64,000 nt of DNA from NCBI GenBank assembly GCA_947172415.1, contig OX359202.1, positions 5,380,899-5,444,898 on the forward strand. The letters are read 5' to 3'. A program made the translations under genes and the position numbers. The notes under the pieces were generated by a model. The model did not search any database. It was given only the letters and a program-made list of their open reading frames with translations, and was not told the origin of the DNA. Of this stretch, positions 34,060 to 44,300 are shown in pieces; the stretch's first letter is position 1, and each line of letters begins with the position of its first letter. The DNA comes from Chondrosia reniformis. Its lineage: Eukaryota > Porifera > Demospongiae > Chondrillida > Chondrillidae.

Positions 34060-35138
34060 TAATAAAACCGGCCTAGTTGAAATATCGATCATAGACATTA
34101 ATATCGTACAGGCGATAAATATCGGACCTCTCACTATATCTAGTTTTCTGTATCATGAAAAGTCGCTCTCCTCCCTCCACCAAGACACATACAGGCTTTT
34201 ATCCATTTGCCACAGTTTTGAGATGTATTGGAAATACTGCGTATGTGTGTAAAATTGCTTGGAACGATTGACTGGTCTGGAATTAAAGTGGAATAAATTG
34301 ACGATTTCTCGAAAATAGTTGGGATCAGAAAAGTCGTTCTCCTCGGTCCATCAAGACACTTACAGGATTTTTTTCGCTTTTCCCAGTTTTCAGGTGAACC
34401 ACTAATACTGCCTATGTCTTTAAACTTGCTTGAAACAATTCACTGATCTGGAAATAACGAGAAATATATTAAAAAAGGTCCCAACCACAACCGTTTTCTT
34501 TGGACAAAACTTCATATAAATAGAAGCGAAAAACCTTATATAATAGGCCTACCTGGACACATCTCTATGGTGGTTGCGGTTCCCATAGAGGTTGGTAGCG
34601 CTTAGACTCTGAAGCTGTCTCCTAATCGGTTGGTGCCATAGAGACGTGCTCACCAGTAATCCGGATTTCGGGGGGGTTCCACGTAATGTGGGATTGGCAT
34701 CTGATATCTAAGGATTCATATGAGTCGGCCATATCGAGAAGAACTGGTTCTTCTCACGCAAGTGACACCCAAAGTTCAACTCATAATGAACGTTACCACC
34801 GATCCCGGCCTCTGAGCGTCGTGGATGGTAGCGTTCGGTATGGTCCAACTTTTTTCCTTTGGAGTTTCGTTGGCTGTCGATTGGCGAAATTTTACTTTAA
34901 CGACATCCATATAATATATATGGGTAGATACTACTTCAGCAAAAATCAAGCACTACACAGTGCATATCCACGTGTATGAGAAATCTTTGAAAGCGTTCTA
35001 GTTTTTACGATTCACAATAGTAAGCAAAATTTGTCTACCACTCAAGGTCGGCCATTTACAGTATTGCGCAATTATGCGTCAATGAACCATATATCAACTA
35101 TGTAGTTATAGGTCTGACTCAGACACTATGTACCTGTA
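34060..35138. repeat. ~1.08-kb non-satellite insert, copy 4
   Basis: Near-identical to the copies above and closest to copy 3 at several sites. It is followed by the same truncated satellite monomer and EAPP fragment as copy 2, at a constant offset of about 26,696 bp. It therefore belongs to the 5.9-kb block shared with 7,364-13,240. Confidence 0.85.
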
Positions 35139-35236
35139 TAATGGAAAGCTATGAAGCCAATACTTGGTATCCCGCATTCACAGACATCTATAAAGCATGT
35201 CCAATGAGTTTTTGAAATTTTGAAGTATGTCAATAT
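35139..35236. repeat. Partial satellite monomer, array edge
   Basis: Same truncated type A monomer as at 8,444-8,540; it ends at 'agtatgtcaatat'. Confidence 0.85.
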
Positions 35237-35560
35237 AGTTTTAAGGAAATGATTTTATGAGTTCAAAGAATTCCTACAACTGACAGGCCAATAATAAACC
35301 ATTAGACATTACCTACTTACGTTGTAACTCCTAGCTACGTAAGTGACCATTTTGTTAAAATGGCGCATAGCAGGTTGAATACAAACCTTAAGCTAGATCC
35401 GAATGCTGGTTATATAGATGAAGATGAGAACGATTTGGAGTTCTCTAATTGTGAGGAAAGTTCAAGGTAAGAAATATTTTCTCTTTTAATTCTCGTAAAA
35501 ACTGTGCCAGGTCTTTTAGTAATTTTTAATTTTCATATCTTCAGCTCATGATCATCTGAG
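35237..35560 (+). pseudogene. EAPP promoter and exon 1 copy (orphan fragment)
   Basis: Counterpart of 8,541-8,864. Exon 1 (35,360-35,466, 107 bp) is open, keeps its 'gtaagaaat' donor and reads as in the left copy, except that it has the NAGY codon of the intact gene where the left copy has NTGY. The intron copy runs to the start of exon 2 and then fails at 'cttcagctcatgatcatctgag'. No other EAPP exon follows. A chimeric transcript is possible if a downstream acceptor is used, but I cannot see one. Confidence 0.9.
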
Positions 35561-36005
35561 TTAATTGTGCTGAAGCCTGTGCACAAAGGCTATGATGAAG
35601 TGAATAATTAATCATCGGAAGACATTACTTGCATAGTTTGGAGGGGCTATAGGATACACATACGTATATACATCCCCCCGCTTCCTACGTATGCCAGTGC
35701 AATTTAATCCTGCATGCATGATCATGAATCACTTATATATACACATTGCATGCATGGAAGTCTGCATGAGTTGCATGCATACGTATATATAGCCAGTGGA
35801 TTTACATGATATATATATATAGAAACGCATACATGCATGACATCAGAATATAACTGTAATTATACATTAATAGAAATGAGTATTACAATGTAGGATGCAA
35901 ATTATAAGCAAAAAGGTCTTAAAGTCACAAACCTTAACATTAACATAAACACTATCCATTGTATTGTAGCTGATCCAGCCATTTCATCACATGCATATGC
36001 ATCTA
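35561..36005. other. 3' flank of receptor C, no gene seen
   Basis: Matches 8,865-9,313 apart from a few indels such as a shorter 'ctatatatgatg'. It presumably contains the 3' UTR of the minus-strand gene that follows. Confidence 0.7.
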
Positions 36006-39000
36006 TCATTCCCTATTTATTTCTTCTCTTTCAAGCTGTGCAGACTGCTCTAAAGGTTGCACATGCAGCTCCTCATAACTTCCTATACATGCCTTCATTC
36101 TAATGTAAATCTTCTTTACAATATAGTTATAGCTCACATAGCAGATAAGTATAAAAGCCGGTAACAAGATTAATGCAATATAGAAATACAAGAAGACGTT
36201 GTCGGTGTGAACACTTGTGATAAACTGCAACTTAGAAAAAATCAAAATACCTTTCAAAACATTAATGAGGACAAGAAGTAAAAGGTTAAGCGTTTCAATT
36301 TGATTATGTCTTGGTTCCTCAAAGGGATGAACCATGCAGTGGAGACCTAAAATTATAGACAAAAAGAACTGAAGGAAAGCCATTCTCTGGATAGAAGGAA
36401 AAAGTGCAAATATTGCCCATGCAATGGTACGATAGAGAAGATAAAAAGCTGAAAAGAAGTAACGATTATCTTTGTATCCTTTGTATAGTGAATCAAGTAA
36501 AGGTCGCCGTTGACATCCGATGTAACATTTACCCACCATTGGAAACTTCTTTGCTCCCATGGGTAAGAGAGAGTGATAGAGGAGAAACAATGGCAGCATT
36601 CCTGAGACAACAATGAGCAATAATGCCACAATAAAATATACATCATAGCTATTCCATGAGACATTCCCTGGACCAGAGGCTACATACATGTTTCCATCAA
36701 TACCAGAAATTGTTAAAGAGGTAATTGAGGATCCATTAGATACCTGAATGGATCCCTTTGATAGCAATTTAAATGAAACCTCAGTAATCTTTGCATATGA
36801 CAGAATTACCAGTGTGGCAAAGCCATCTGCCAATCGACCATTACTGGCATATTTTCTGTTCAAATTTCTCACCTTATTCCTGCATTTTGCCCAAATATTA
36901 TTCAGAACTGAATAGCAACGTGGAAATTCACTTTGTGCAACAACTCCCTTTGCCATCAGCATTAACACAATCACTACTAAAATCTTGTTTCCTTCTAACA
37001 GCACCGTTGTCAGTGGGGTGGTGTACCATAACATGCACACATAGGTCTTTATAACAGCAAAAAACTTGAAGTGCCACACATCATAGATTGTGCCAAGTGG
37101 TGGATATTTCAAAACTTTATAATCAGTCTCGTACATCAGGATAGTTGGAAGAATACTGCTATAGAAGACAAGCGAGTGCATACCACCCTGAGTGATGCTC
37201 AGGCCTAGAAACAGGATCAAACTGCAAAAGAGAACTAGCACTCCATTTTCTAGTACAAAGTACATTACTCCACCAGCTATATTCTGAGTCTCATTGTTGG
37301 AGATAGTACAGCGAGTACACTCGACCTGTCCCATTGACACAAGCTGAGGCATGTACCCCTCTTCGCACTCTCCACATAGCAAACCTCTTCGCCCTGGGAC
37401 ACAGTTTGTTGTCACTGATCCTTCTAGTAAGGGCAGGTAGGTCATTGTAGTATTGCAGTAACCATCGGGACATGAACCAATTGCAAAATATTTTGTAGAT
37501 TTATTGCCCGTCATCTCAATACGATGACCAGCCCAGTAATATGCATCTACAGTAATAGCACTGTCTGAACAAGATTCCAATCCTGTCAAAGGAGGATCAC
37601 TACCTCTAGTGTCTGGAACATCTCCACAAACACAGGAGGAATCCCGAGGAACATATCCATCAGGACAGGTGAGTACTTCATATCTAATGTTGGATTTTTT
37701 AAATGTACTGTACATTGTTGAAAATGAAATATGCAATTCCTTTGTAGAGGTAGTAGTGGAATTTGATTTGAACTGGATAGTGCCATCAGTGTGTGTGATC
37801 CACTCTGCCAGAGAGATGTCTGGATCCACTGAATCCTGTATCTGTGCTACCAGGGCAACATCTGATTGATGGCCTAGTTCATCTCTACTTGTCACAGGAA
37901 CCTCAATAATTTTCCCAGGAAAGGCAGAAAGAGTTGAATCATTACAATTAGTGTAAATAATGCCATCAGTTGCGATACTGTTGTTTTTACTAGAAAAGCT
38001 AAACACGTGTGACCAGCTGCTAAAGACTTGATGGACAGCGTCACTGACATTCAGTATTTGTCCCACATTCACATAAGGATAGATGCATGGAAGGAGAGAG
38101 GTGGAGTAGATGTCATTACCATAATGCTTGGCTCTATTATTGACAAAACTAACTCTAAACCCCCAATCCCTTGGATTAGTATAATAATTCTCTGGTCTAA
38201 TGAAACAACTCGCATAATACACTGCAAAGGCCTTTCCTACGTATTCTGCATATATTGCTCCACCTCTTATTTTAGCAGTATTATTTTCAAAATGAACACA
38301 TGCACCTTCCAGCACCCTCAGATAGGCATAGCCGCTTAACAAGATGGCTCCACCAAAGTCTGCCTCATTTTCCATAAATGTTACAGTTGCATTCCTGTTT
38401 ACAGTGATACTTGATGCAATAGCTACAAGGGCAGAGCGGTTGTTATGTAAAAACCATGAACTTCCTGTAAACGAGACTGGAATGTGATCAACGTATAGAG
38501 CCCCAAATCCCTGTTGATTTTTGAAGATTCCAACAATACCCATTATATTTTCTTGAAAAGTTCCATTTTCAAATTCAACAGTAGATAGAACTCCAATATC
38601 AGAACCTTGCCACAGATGAAGATTAACAGCAGAGCCAAATGTACCATAATTTGTCTCCCACGTACAGTTTCTAAAAATCATCTTATTAGTGGAAACAGAG
38701 CTTAGCTCTCTGGTAGTGTAAAAAGATGCCCCGCCTCCATTCATACATAGGTTACTAGTAAAGTTACAACTGATCACTTCAATTAAGTTGTTCTGAATAG
38801 AGTTCTCTCCAATGATCACAAACCCAAGTCGAGCACCACCTCCGGCTAAACCACTATTTTCATGTCCTGTCTCTTGATAGAAACAGGAATTTAAGTAAAA
38901 CCAACTGTAAGATAAGTAAACTGAATTATTGTGAGTGTCATCATGAAACTCAACAAACACTCCGCCTCCCCATTGTGCACTATTATCATAAAATGTGCAA

Positions 39001-39857
39001 TTTTCAATAGATATGTTAATATTATTAGCATTTCGCTTAAAGAATATGGACAAACCACCTCCTCTTGAGAAGGCAACATGATCCACTTGGTGTGGGACTA
39101 TGAAAGTAGTCTTGCTCTGATTCACCATCACAGCAATGTTGTTTTTGAAGTGACTATGACGAATAAAGTAGTTTGTAAAGCTATTGACAGGAGCTGTACA
39201 ATTTTTACTTGTACTTTCAATATCTTCACAGTAGGTGAATTCAATGTATAATCCCCCACCTCCTGGATGATCATTCCTACTGTCTGGGTTGAGGTAGTTA
39301 TAGGAAAAAGTGCAATCTTGAACTAACACATGACTACCATTCACATTGTACATTGTAACTCCAACAGCACGATTGTCATTCATCATTACATTTAAGAGGT
39401 AAAGGTTTTCAATCTTCTCAAAATACAAGGCTGACCAGAATTTGAATGTAGCATTGTGTGTGATTTCCTCCACATGGCTGGTACTGTTGCGCAATGTAGC
39501 ACAACCAGTAAATGTGATATTTCTGATTGTAACATTGTTCCCCGTAATGCCCAAACCTGCTTCCTTCTCACACGTAACAACTGTTGCATTGCTGCCTTGA
39601 CCTGTGATAATAACTTTGCTATACACCAAGTTTAGTCCTCCGTAGGTTGTAGGTTCCCTCTTCAGTGTAAAGTGTCCACTACTGATATTAAGACATACGG
39701 ATTGATTGGATGTCTTCAGTACCTCATTGAGGGGTTTACTGGTTGTGTTATAGTTGACTACACTGGCTGCAGAAGAGCAGTCAGGCACTGGAATGTCTTG
39801 GCTGGCAGACAGGTGGACTGCACTTGTGAAGATAAATAGTAGTAGCAGTGTGGACAT
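36006..39857 (-). CDS. Pmp-like beta-helix multipass membrane protein, copy C
   Basis: An intact intronless ORF of 1283 codons with the same architecture as copies A and B: signal peptide, Pmp-type beta-helix ectodomain, Cys-rich stalk, polytopic C-terminus. The transmembrane half and tail follow copy A (ends EEINRE). Residues near the start mix A and B states (EVLKTSNQS; GQGSNATVVTCEKEAG). The 5' flank follows copy B. A run of changes found only in this copy lies at about residues 325-560 (SCFYQETGHEN, FTSNLCMN, TTRELSSV, WETNYGTF, GIVGIFKN, YLRVLEGA), all in the beta-helix. It has GECEEGY in the stalk where the others have GQCEEGY. It lies divergent to the intact EAPP gene. Confidence 0.9.
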   Translation of the reverse strand: MSTLLLLFIFTSAVHLSASQDIPVPDCSSAASVVNYNTTSKPLNEVLKTSNQSVCLNISSGHFTLKREPTTYGGLNLVYSKVIITGQGSNATVVTCEKEAGLGITGNNVTIRNITFTGCATLRNSTSHVEEITHNATFKFWSALYFEKIENLYLLNVMMNDNRAVGVTMYNVNGSHVLVQDCTFSYNYLNPDSRNDHPGGGGLYIEFTYCEDIESTSKNCTAPVNSFTNYFIRHSHFKNNIAVMVNQSKTTFIVPHQVDHVAFSRGGGLSIFFKRNANNINISIENCTFYDNSAQWGGGVFVEFHDDTHNNSVYLSYSWFYLNSCFYQETGHENSGLAGGGARLGFVIIGENSIQNNLIEVISCNFTSNLCMNGGGASFYTTRELSSVSTNKMIFRNCTWETNYGTFGSAVNLHLWQGSDIGVLSTVEFENGTFQENIMGIVGIFKNQQGFGALYVDHIPVSFTGSSWFLHNNRSALVAIASSITVNRNATVTFMENEADFGGAILLSGYAYLRVLEGACVHFENNTAKIRGGAIYAEYVGKAFAVYYASCFIRPENYYTNPRDWGFRVSFVNNRAKHYGNDIYSTSLLPCIYPYVNVGQILNVSDAVHQVFSSWSHVFSFSSKNNSIATDGIIYTNCNDSTLSAFPGKIIEVPVTSRDELGHQSDVALVAQIQDSVDPDISLAEWITHTDGTIQFKSNSTTTSTKELHISFSTMYSTFKKSNIRYEVLTCPDGYVPRDSSCVCGDVPDTRGSDPPLTGLESCSDSAITVDAYYWAGHRIEMTGNKSTKYFAIGSCPDGYCNTTMTYLPLLEGSVTTNCVPGRRGLLCGECEEGYMPQLVSMGQVECTRCTISNNETQNIAGGVMYFVLENGVLVLFCSLILFLGLSITQGGMHSLVFYSSILPTILMYETDYKVLKYPPLGTIYDVWHFKFFAVIKTYVCMLWYTTPLTTVLLEGNKILVVIVLMLMAKGVVAQSEFPRCYSVLNNIWAKCRNKVRNLNRKYASNGRLADGFATLVILSYAKITEVSFKLLSKGSIQVSNGSSITSLTISGIDGNMYVASGPGNVSWNSYDVYFIVALLLIVVSGMLPLFLLYHSLLPMGAKKFPMVGKCYIGCQRRPLLDSLYKGYKDNRYFFSAFYLLYRTIAWAIFALFPSIQRMAFLQFFLSIILGLHCMVHPFEEPRHNQIETLNLLLLVLINVLKGILIFSKLQFITSVHTDNVFLYFYIALILLPAFILICYVSYNYIVKKIYIRMKACIGSYEELHVQPLEQSAQLEREEINRE

Positions 39858-40316
39858 TATGTTGCCTCACTCCTGTAGAGAGGAACAACAGATAAAACAC
39901 ATGGCTAACTATAGCTATATAACTTATGTAGCTGCTATTATATTGATTTGTGTATGAGGTTGAAGTTGTGGTATATTAATGGTAATTGACTATCTAACAA
40001 GTCTAGCCCATAATCTCGCGCGTAGGCAGACTGCGTCCCCTCTGAAAGCGGTCTGGCTACACGAGACTATCTACTATCCACACCTGAACGCATACAGGCA
40101 AAATGTAATATCAATATTCCGACCATTAAAGATTTATAACTGCTTATAATTTAGAAACTATAAAGTAACTGCAACTGTATCTAGAACATAGCAAATGAAG
40201 ACTGTATACCGTTCTGGGTCGATGCCGTTTCTTTTCAGTCTACAAGAGAGAAGTAGATCTATTGGGGAAAGTCAATAACCAACAACTAAATGGCGTCGGA
40301 TATCGATATGCGAATA
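39858..40316. promoter_or_regulatory. Upstream region of receptor C
   Basis: This probably holds the receptor C promoter. It closely matches the 5' flank of receptor B and includes the third foldback copy at 40,012-40,069. Receptor C and EAPP face away from each other across 1.5 kb, about half of which is two later MITE insertions. The pre-insertion spacer would have been roughly 700 bp. Confidence 0.5.
40012..40069. repeat. Small foldback element, copy 3
   Basis: Same element as at 13,329 and 18,774. Here the right arm reads GGCTACACGAGACTAT, one base off the consensus. Confidence 0.8.
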
Positions 40317-40691
40317 CAGTAGGAAGTCGATTATCCGAACTCGACGGGACCGGATGGTGTTCGGATAACTGAAATGTTCAGATAACTGAAGTTTTGATAA
40401 TTTAATGGCTACATATATAGTGTATAATTCAAATATATCACTTGCAATTTACTAAAGTAATCACTAATTGTTGTCTGTTTCTGATTAATGGCTCGTTTCT
40501 TTCCTGTCTGCAAGAGGAGTCCGTTCGATCGTTTAGAACTATTCTCTTTCTCTTACTACAGTTACCAGCTGCAGTTACCAGCTAGCTGTAGCCATAACTA
40601 CTAAATTAAACTAATATAGAATTAGTAATGTGGTGATTGCGTGAATCGACGTGTTCGGATAATTGAAGTTCGGATAATCGACTTCCTACTG
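40317..40691. mobile_element. pogo/Tigger-like MITE
   Basis: A 375-bp element with perfect terminal inverted repeats of at least 24 bp, beginning CAGTAGGAAGTCGATTATCC and flanked by TA on both sides (40,315-40,316 and 40,692-40,693). Inside the ends are further copies of 'ttcggataa(c/t)tgaa', i.e. subterminal repeats. A CAGT start, the 'ttatccgaac' end and a TA target duplication are typical of pogo/Tigger elements. It has no coding capacity. A solo left end of the same family is at 19,192. Confidence 0.9.
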
Positions 40692-40697
40692 TATCTT

Positions 40698-41095
40698 AGG
40701 CCAGGCAAATTCGATTCCCAGTTTACCGTCCCCGCCCGCATGCTTGTTTGGGCACGCGGTCAAACTTTCATTTTTCATTAGAGCGCATAAATAGGCGTCA
40801 ATGATTTTTGGTTATAACTTGCTTCTGTGCTCCTTTATTACATTTTCAACTTTAATATTGTGTGTTCTACTTTAATATGTACAACTTACAATTGTTTCTT
40901 TATTATTGGCAATTCAGTGAGTTGTGTATGTCTGATGACTGATTGCATAATGAAATATATTATTCAACTCAGTGAGTTTTGTATGTCTGATGACTGATTG
41001 TATTTGTAATAATGAATAATGAAAAATGACCTCCCTCCCTCGTGCTATTTTCAAAACTGCTGGACGATAAACTGTGAATCGAATTTGCCTGGCCT
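40698..41095. mobile_element. MITE with AGGCCAGGCAAATTCG ends
   Basis: A 398-bp element with 28-bp inverted ends, AGGCCAGGCAAATTCGATTC... against its complement ending CGAATTTGCCTGGCCT, with one mismatch. The interior holds two diverged direct copies of 'gtgagtt(g/t)tgtatgtctgatgactgattg'. The superfamily is unclear: the GGCCAG start suggests PIF/Harbinger, but I see no clean 3-bp target duplication. It lies 6 bp from the preceding MITE. Confidence 0.85.
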
Positions 41096-41367
41096 GTAAT
41101 ACATTTAGATAGCGTCCATTCTATCGAAAAATGAACCATTACTTACTATTAAATTCGGTAAATTATTAGGACTTTTAACACACGTCTTTGAACAATTCAC
41201 TTCAAAAATAATCACTACAACGTTTCACCCTTCTCGGGATTCTTTAGGTATACAACAATAAGCTGACTAATAACAAACCAGTATGTCTAATAATTTCCAC
41301 TATATTGTACCATTACTTACGTATATACGTTGTAACTCCTAGCTACGTAAGTGACCATTTTGTTAAA
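41096..41367 (+). promoter_or_regulatory. EAPP upstream region
   Basis: The last ~110 bp ('cattacttacg...ttgtaactcctagctacgtaagtgacc') are conserved in all three orphan exon 1 copies and are the best candidate for the core promoter. The palindrome TACGTA occurs in it. The ATG lies in 'aaaATGGCGc', which also resembles a YY1 site, a known arrangement near animal start sites; that reading is speculative. Confidence 0.5.
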
Positions 41368-44300
41368 ATGGCGCATAACAGGTTTAATACAAACCTTAAG
41401 CTAGATCCGAATGCTGGTTATATAGATGAAGATGAGAGCGATTTGGAGTTCTCTAATTGTGAGGAAAGCTCAGGGTAAGAAATATTTTCTCTTTTAATTC
41501 TCGTAAATACTTCTGGTAGGTCTTTTAGTAATTTTTAATTTTCATATCTTCAGCTCATCTGAAGATGTGGAAACGAAATGTGCCAAACGTTTGACAGGCA
41601 GTTCGGCTGAAGATGAAAGTCAAGAAGAAGAATTTGAAAAGGAAATGTCATCTGAACTGAACCAGATTTTGAACACGTTGGTTTACAGACAATCTAAATA
41701 CTCCTTTGCATTGAAAGAATGGTCAACTATGACTCTAAATATCCTTTAATTGGAAGCGTTAAATGTATCCTAATTTAGATATTGAGAGACTTATATCAGT
41801 GACAGAGCTAAGATGTATTTCTAATGTTCTGAACTTTATCTAGAAATTTTAGCTATTTCTTCTACAGTCCATGAATTGTCAAAATATTTCAGTACCTGTG
41901 TGTGAACTTTGTACTCTTCCTTAGTATGGCAGCTCCTTATTCAAAGAGACAGCAGCAAAGTGGTCCCTCAGAGGACATCTCCATAGCAACAGCTCTAAAT
42001 CAGGGCAGGAAGGAGAAAGAGGACCAGGACCGATATTATGATGATATTTACTTTAGCTCTGGGTCCAGTGACAATGCAGCTGATGCCGAGGATGGATCTC
42101 CACTGGAGGGAGGGAAGGAAAGTAAAAAGAAGAAGAAGAAAAGAAAGCACTTAAAGATGTCAAATGATGAGTTGTTCTATGACCCAAATATGGATGAGGA
42201 AGATGAACGTTGGGTTAGCAGACAGAGAATGGCCTACCACAATGGTTAGAGTTGAGTTGTAGTGCTTAACATAGTATAAATATATGCCGCAATATTGTAT
42301 GCTGTCTCTAAGTTTGGTATGTCAATGCTGCTTTGTTCCTTGGTATAAATATTTTCCTAATATTAGTACCATTATTTTAAAATAGATTTGGTATTAACTT
42401 CTCAATTGGTCAATTCCTGTGCATGTAATAACTGTAGTAATCTTGTGTAGTGAAACTTTCAGAAGAGCTGAAGAAGAAGAAGAAGAAGAAGACAAAGGAA
42501 GAGGATGATAGAGGAGGATCAGTTACAAAGATGGATGATGATGATGCTGATGATGAGGTTGAACATGACTTGGTCAAGGAGAGATCCACTTCAAAGAGCC
42601 CAATTTTGAGTTGTCCTGCCTGCTTGACTACTCTATGCCTGGATTGCCAAAGGTTCCTGAGCTTATATATGTATACCAGTTGTACAGACATGATATACGT
42701 ATACCAGTTGTACAGACATGATATATGTATACCAGTTATACAGACATGATATATGTATACTAGTTGTACAGACATGATATATGTATACCAGTTGTACAGA
42801 CATGATATACGTATACCAGTTGTACAGACATGATATACGTATACCAGTTGTACAGACATGATATATGTATACCAGTTGTACAGACATGATATACGTATAC
42901 CAGTTGTACAGACATGATATACGTATACCAGTTGTACAGACATGATATACGTATACCAGTTGTACAGACATGATATATGTATACCAGTTGTACAGACATG
43001 ATATATGTATACCAGTTGTACAGACATGATATACGTATACCAGTTGTACAGACATGATATACGTATACCAGTTGTACAGACATGATATACGTATACCAGT
43101 TGTACAGACATGATATACGTATACCAGTTGTACAGACATGATATACGTATACCAGTTGTACAGACATGATATACGTATACCAGTTGTACAGACATGATAT
43201 ACGTATACCAGTTGTACAGACATGATATATGTATACCAGTTGTACAGACATGATATATGTATACCAGTTGTACAGACATGATATATGTATACCAGTTGTA
43301 CAGACATGATATATGTATACTAGTTGTACAGACATGATATATGTATACCAGTTGTACAGACATGATATATGTATACCAGTTGTACAGACATGATATACGT
43401 ATACCAGTTGTACAGACATGATATATGTATACCAGTTGTACAGACATGATATATGTATACCAGTTGTACAGACATGATATATGTATACTAGTTGTACAGA
43501 CATGATATATGTATACCAGTTGTACAGACATGATATATGTATACCAGTTGTACAGACATGATATATGTATACCAGTTGTACAGACATGATATATGTATTG
43601 GGAGTTGCACATTGCCTGTGCTAAGGCTATGATGTATTGTGGCTAACCACTGGAAATATATTACAAGGCATATTCTGTTGTGTCTCACTAATGAAAATTA
43701 TTCATCCAAATCATTGTCCTTTTAAAGTTTTTTTTATTAAATTAACCTCATTATGTGTAATGGGGAAATTACAAATATCAGCTACTACTGTGTGTACATA
43801 CGTTTCTCTTTGAGGGAGTGTGCCTGTGTGAGTATTAGCGCTACATGTCTGTAAGCCTTTCCAATTTCATGAAAACCATTTCCTGCAGTGCATAAGCTTA
43901 ACATGTAGATATAAAAACCAGCTGTAGAGCCTTGAGGAGGAATGGTCTTTCTATATCCTCCTCCCCCCCGTGGGGGATGAATTGGCCAGGACTGAATGAA
44001 ACCTGGTTTTGGAAATGCCTTTATTATAATTAAATAAGGATTCCTTCTAACTGCATCAAACTTACCTTCTGGGTGAATCAATCATTGATGAACCCTTGGG
44101 GTTGAAATGTTCAACCTAAAGATTTAACCATGACTGAATTTTTATGCTTAAAGATTTGAAAGATGTACCACCCAAATGATTAGCATTACCATGTGGTATC
44201 TTTCTAGCTGTAGACTGTATCTTTCTAGCTGTAGACTGTATCTTTCTAGCTGTAGACTGTATCCATCACGTATAGACAGTATCCATCTAGCTGTAGACTG

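Noticed and set aside
41567..41749. Reading EAPP exon 2 through to the stop at 41,749 as a short protein
   Set aside because: Splicing at 41,676 joins in phase to exon 3, and the resulting protein matches EAPP; the readthrough tail has no similarity.
42410..43612. 400-, 275- and 214-codon minus-strand ORFs with an HVCTTGIHISCLYNWYTYI repeat
   Set aside because: Pure translation of the 28-bp minisatellite in EAPP intron 4; the same peptide appears in several frames, and there is no signal peptide or conserved context.
43785..44081. 98-codon minus-strand ORF in EAPP intron 4
   Set aside because: No recognisable domain; it overlaps a dispersed repeat ('aaggattccttctaactgca').
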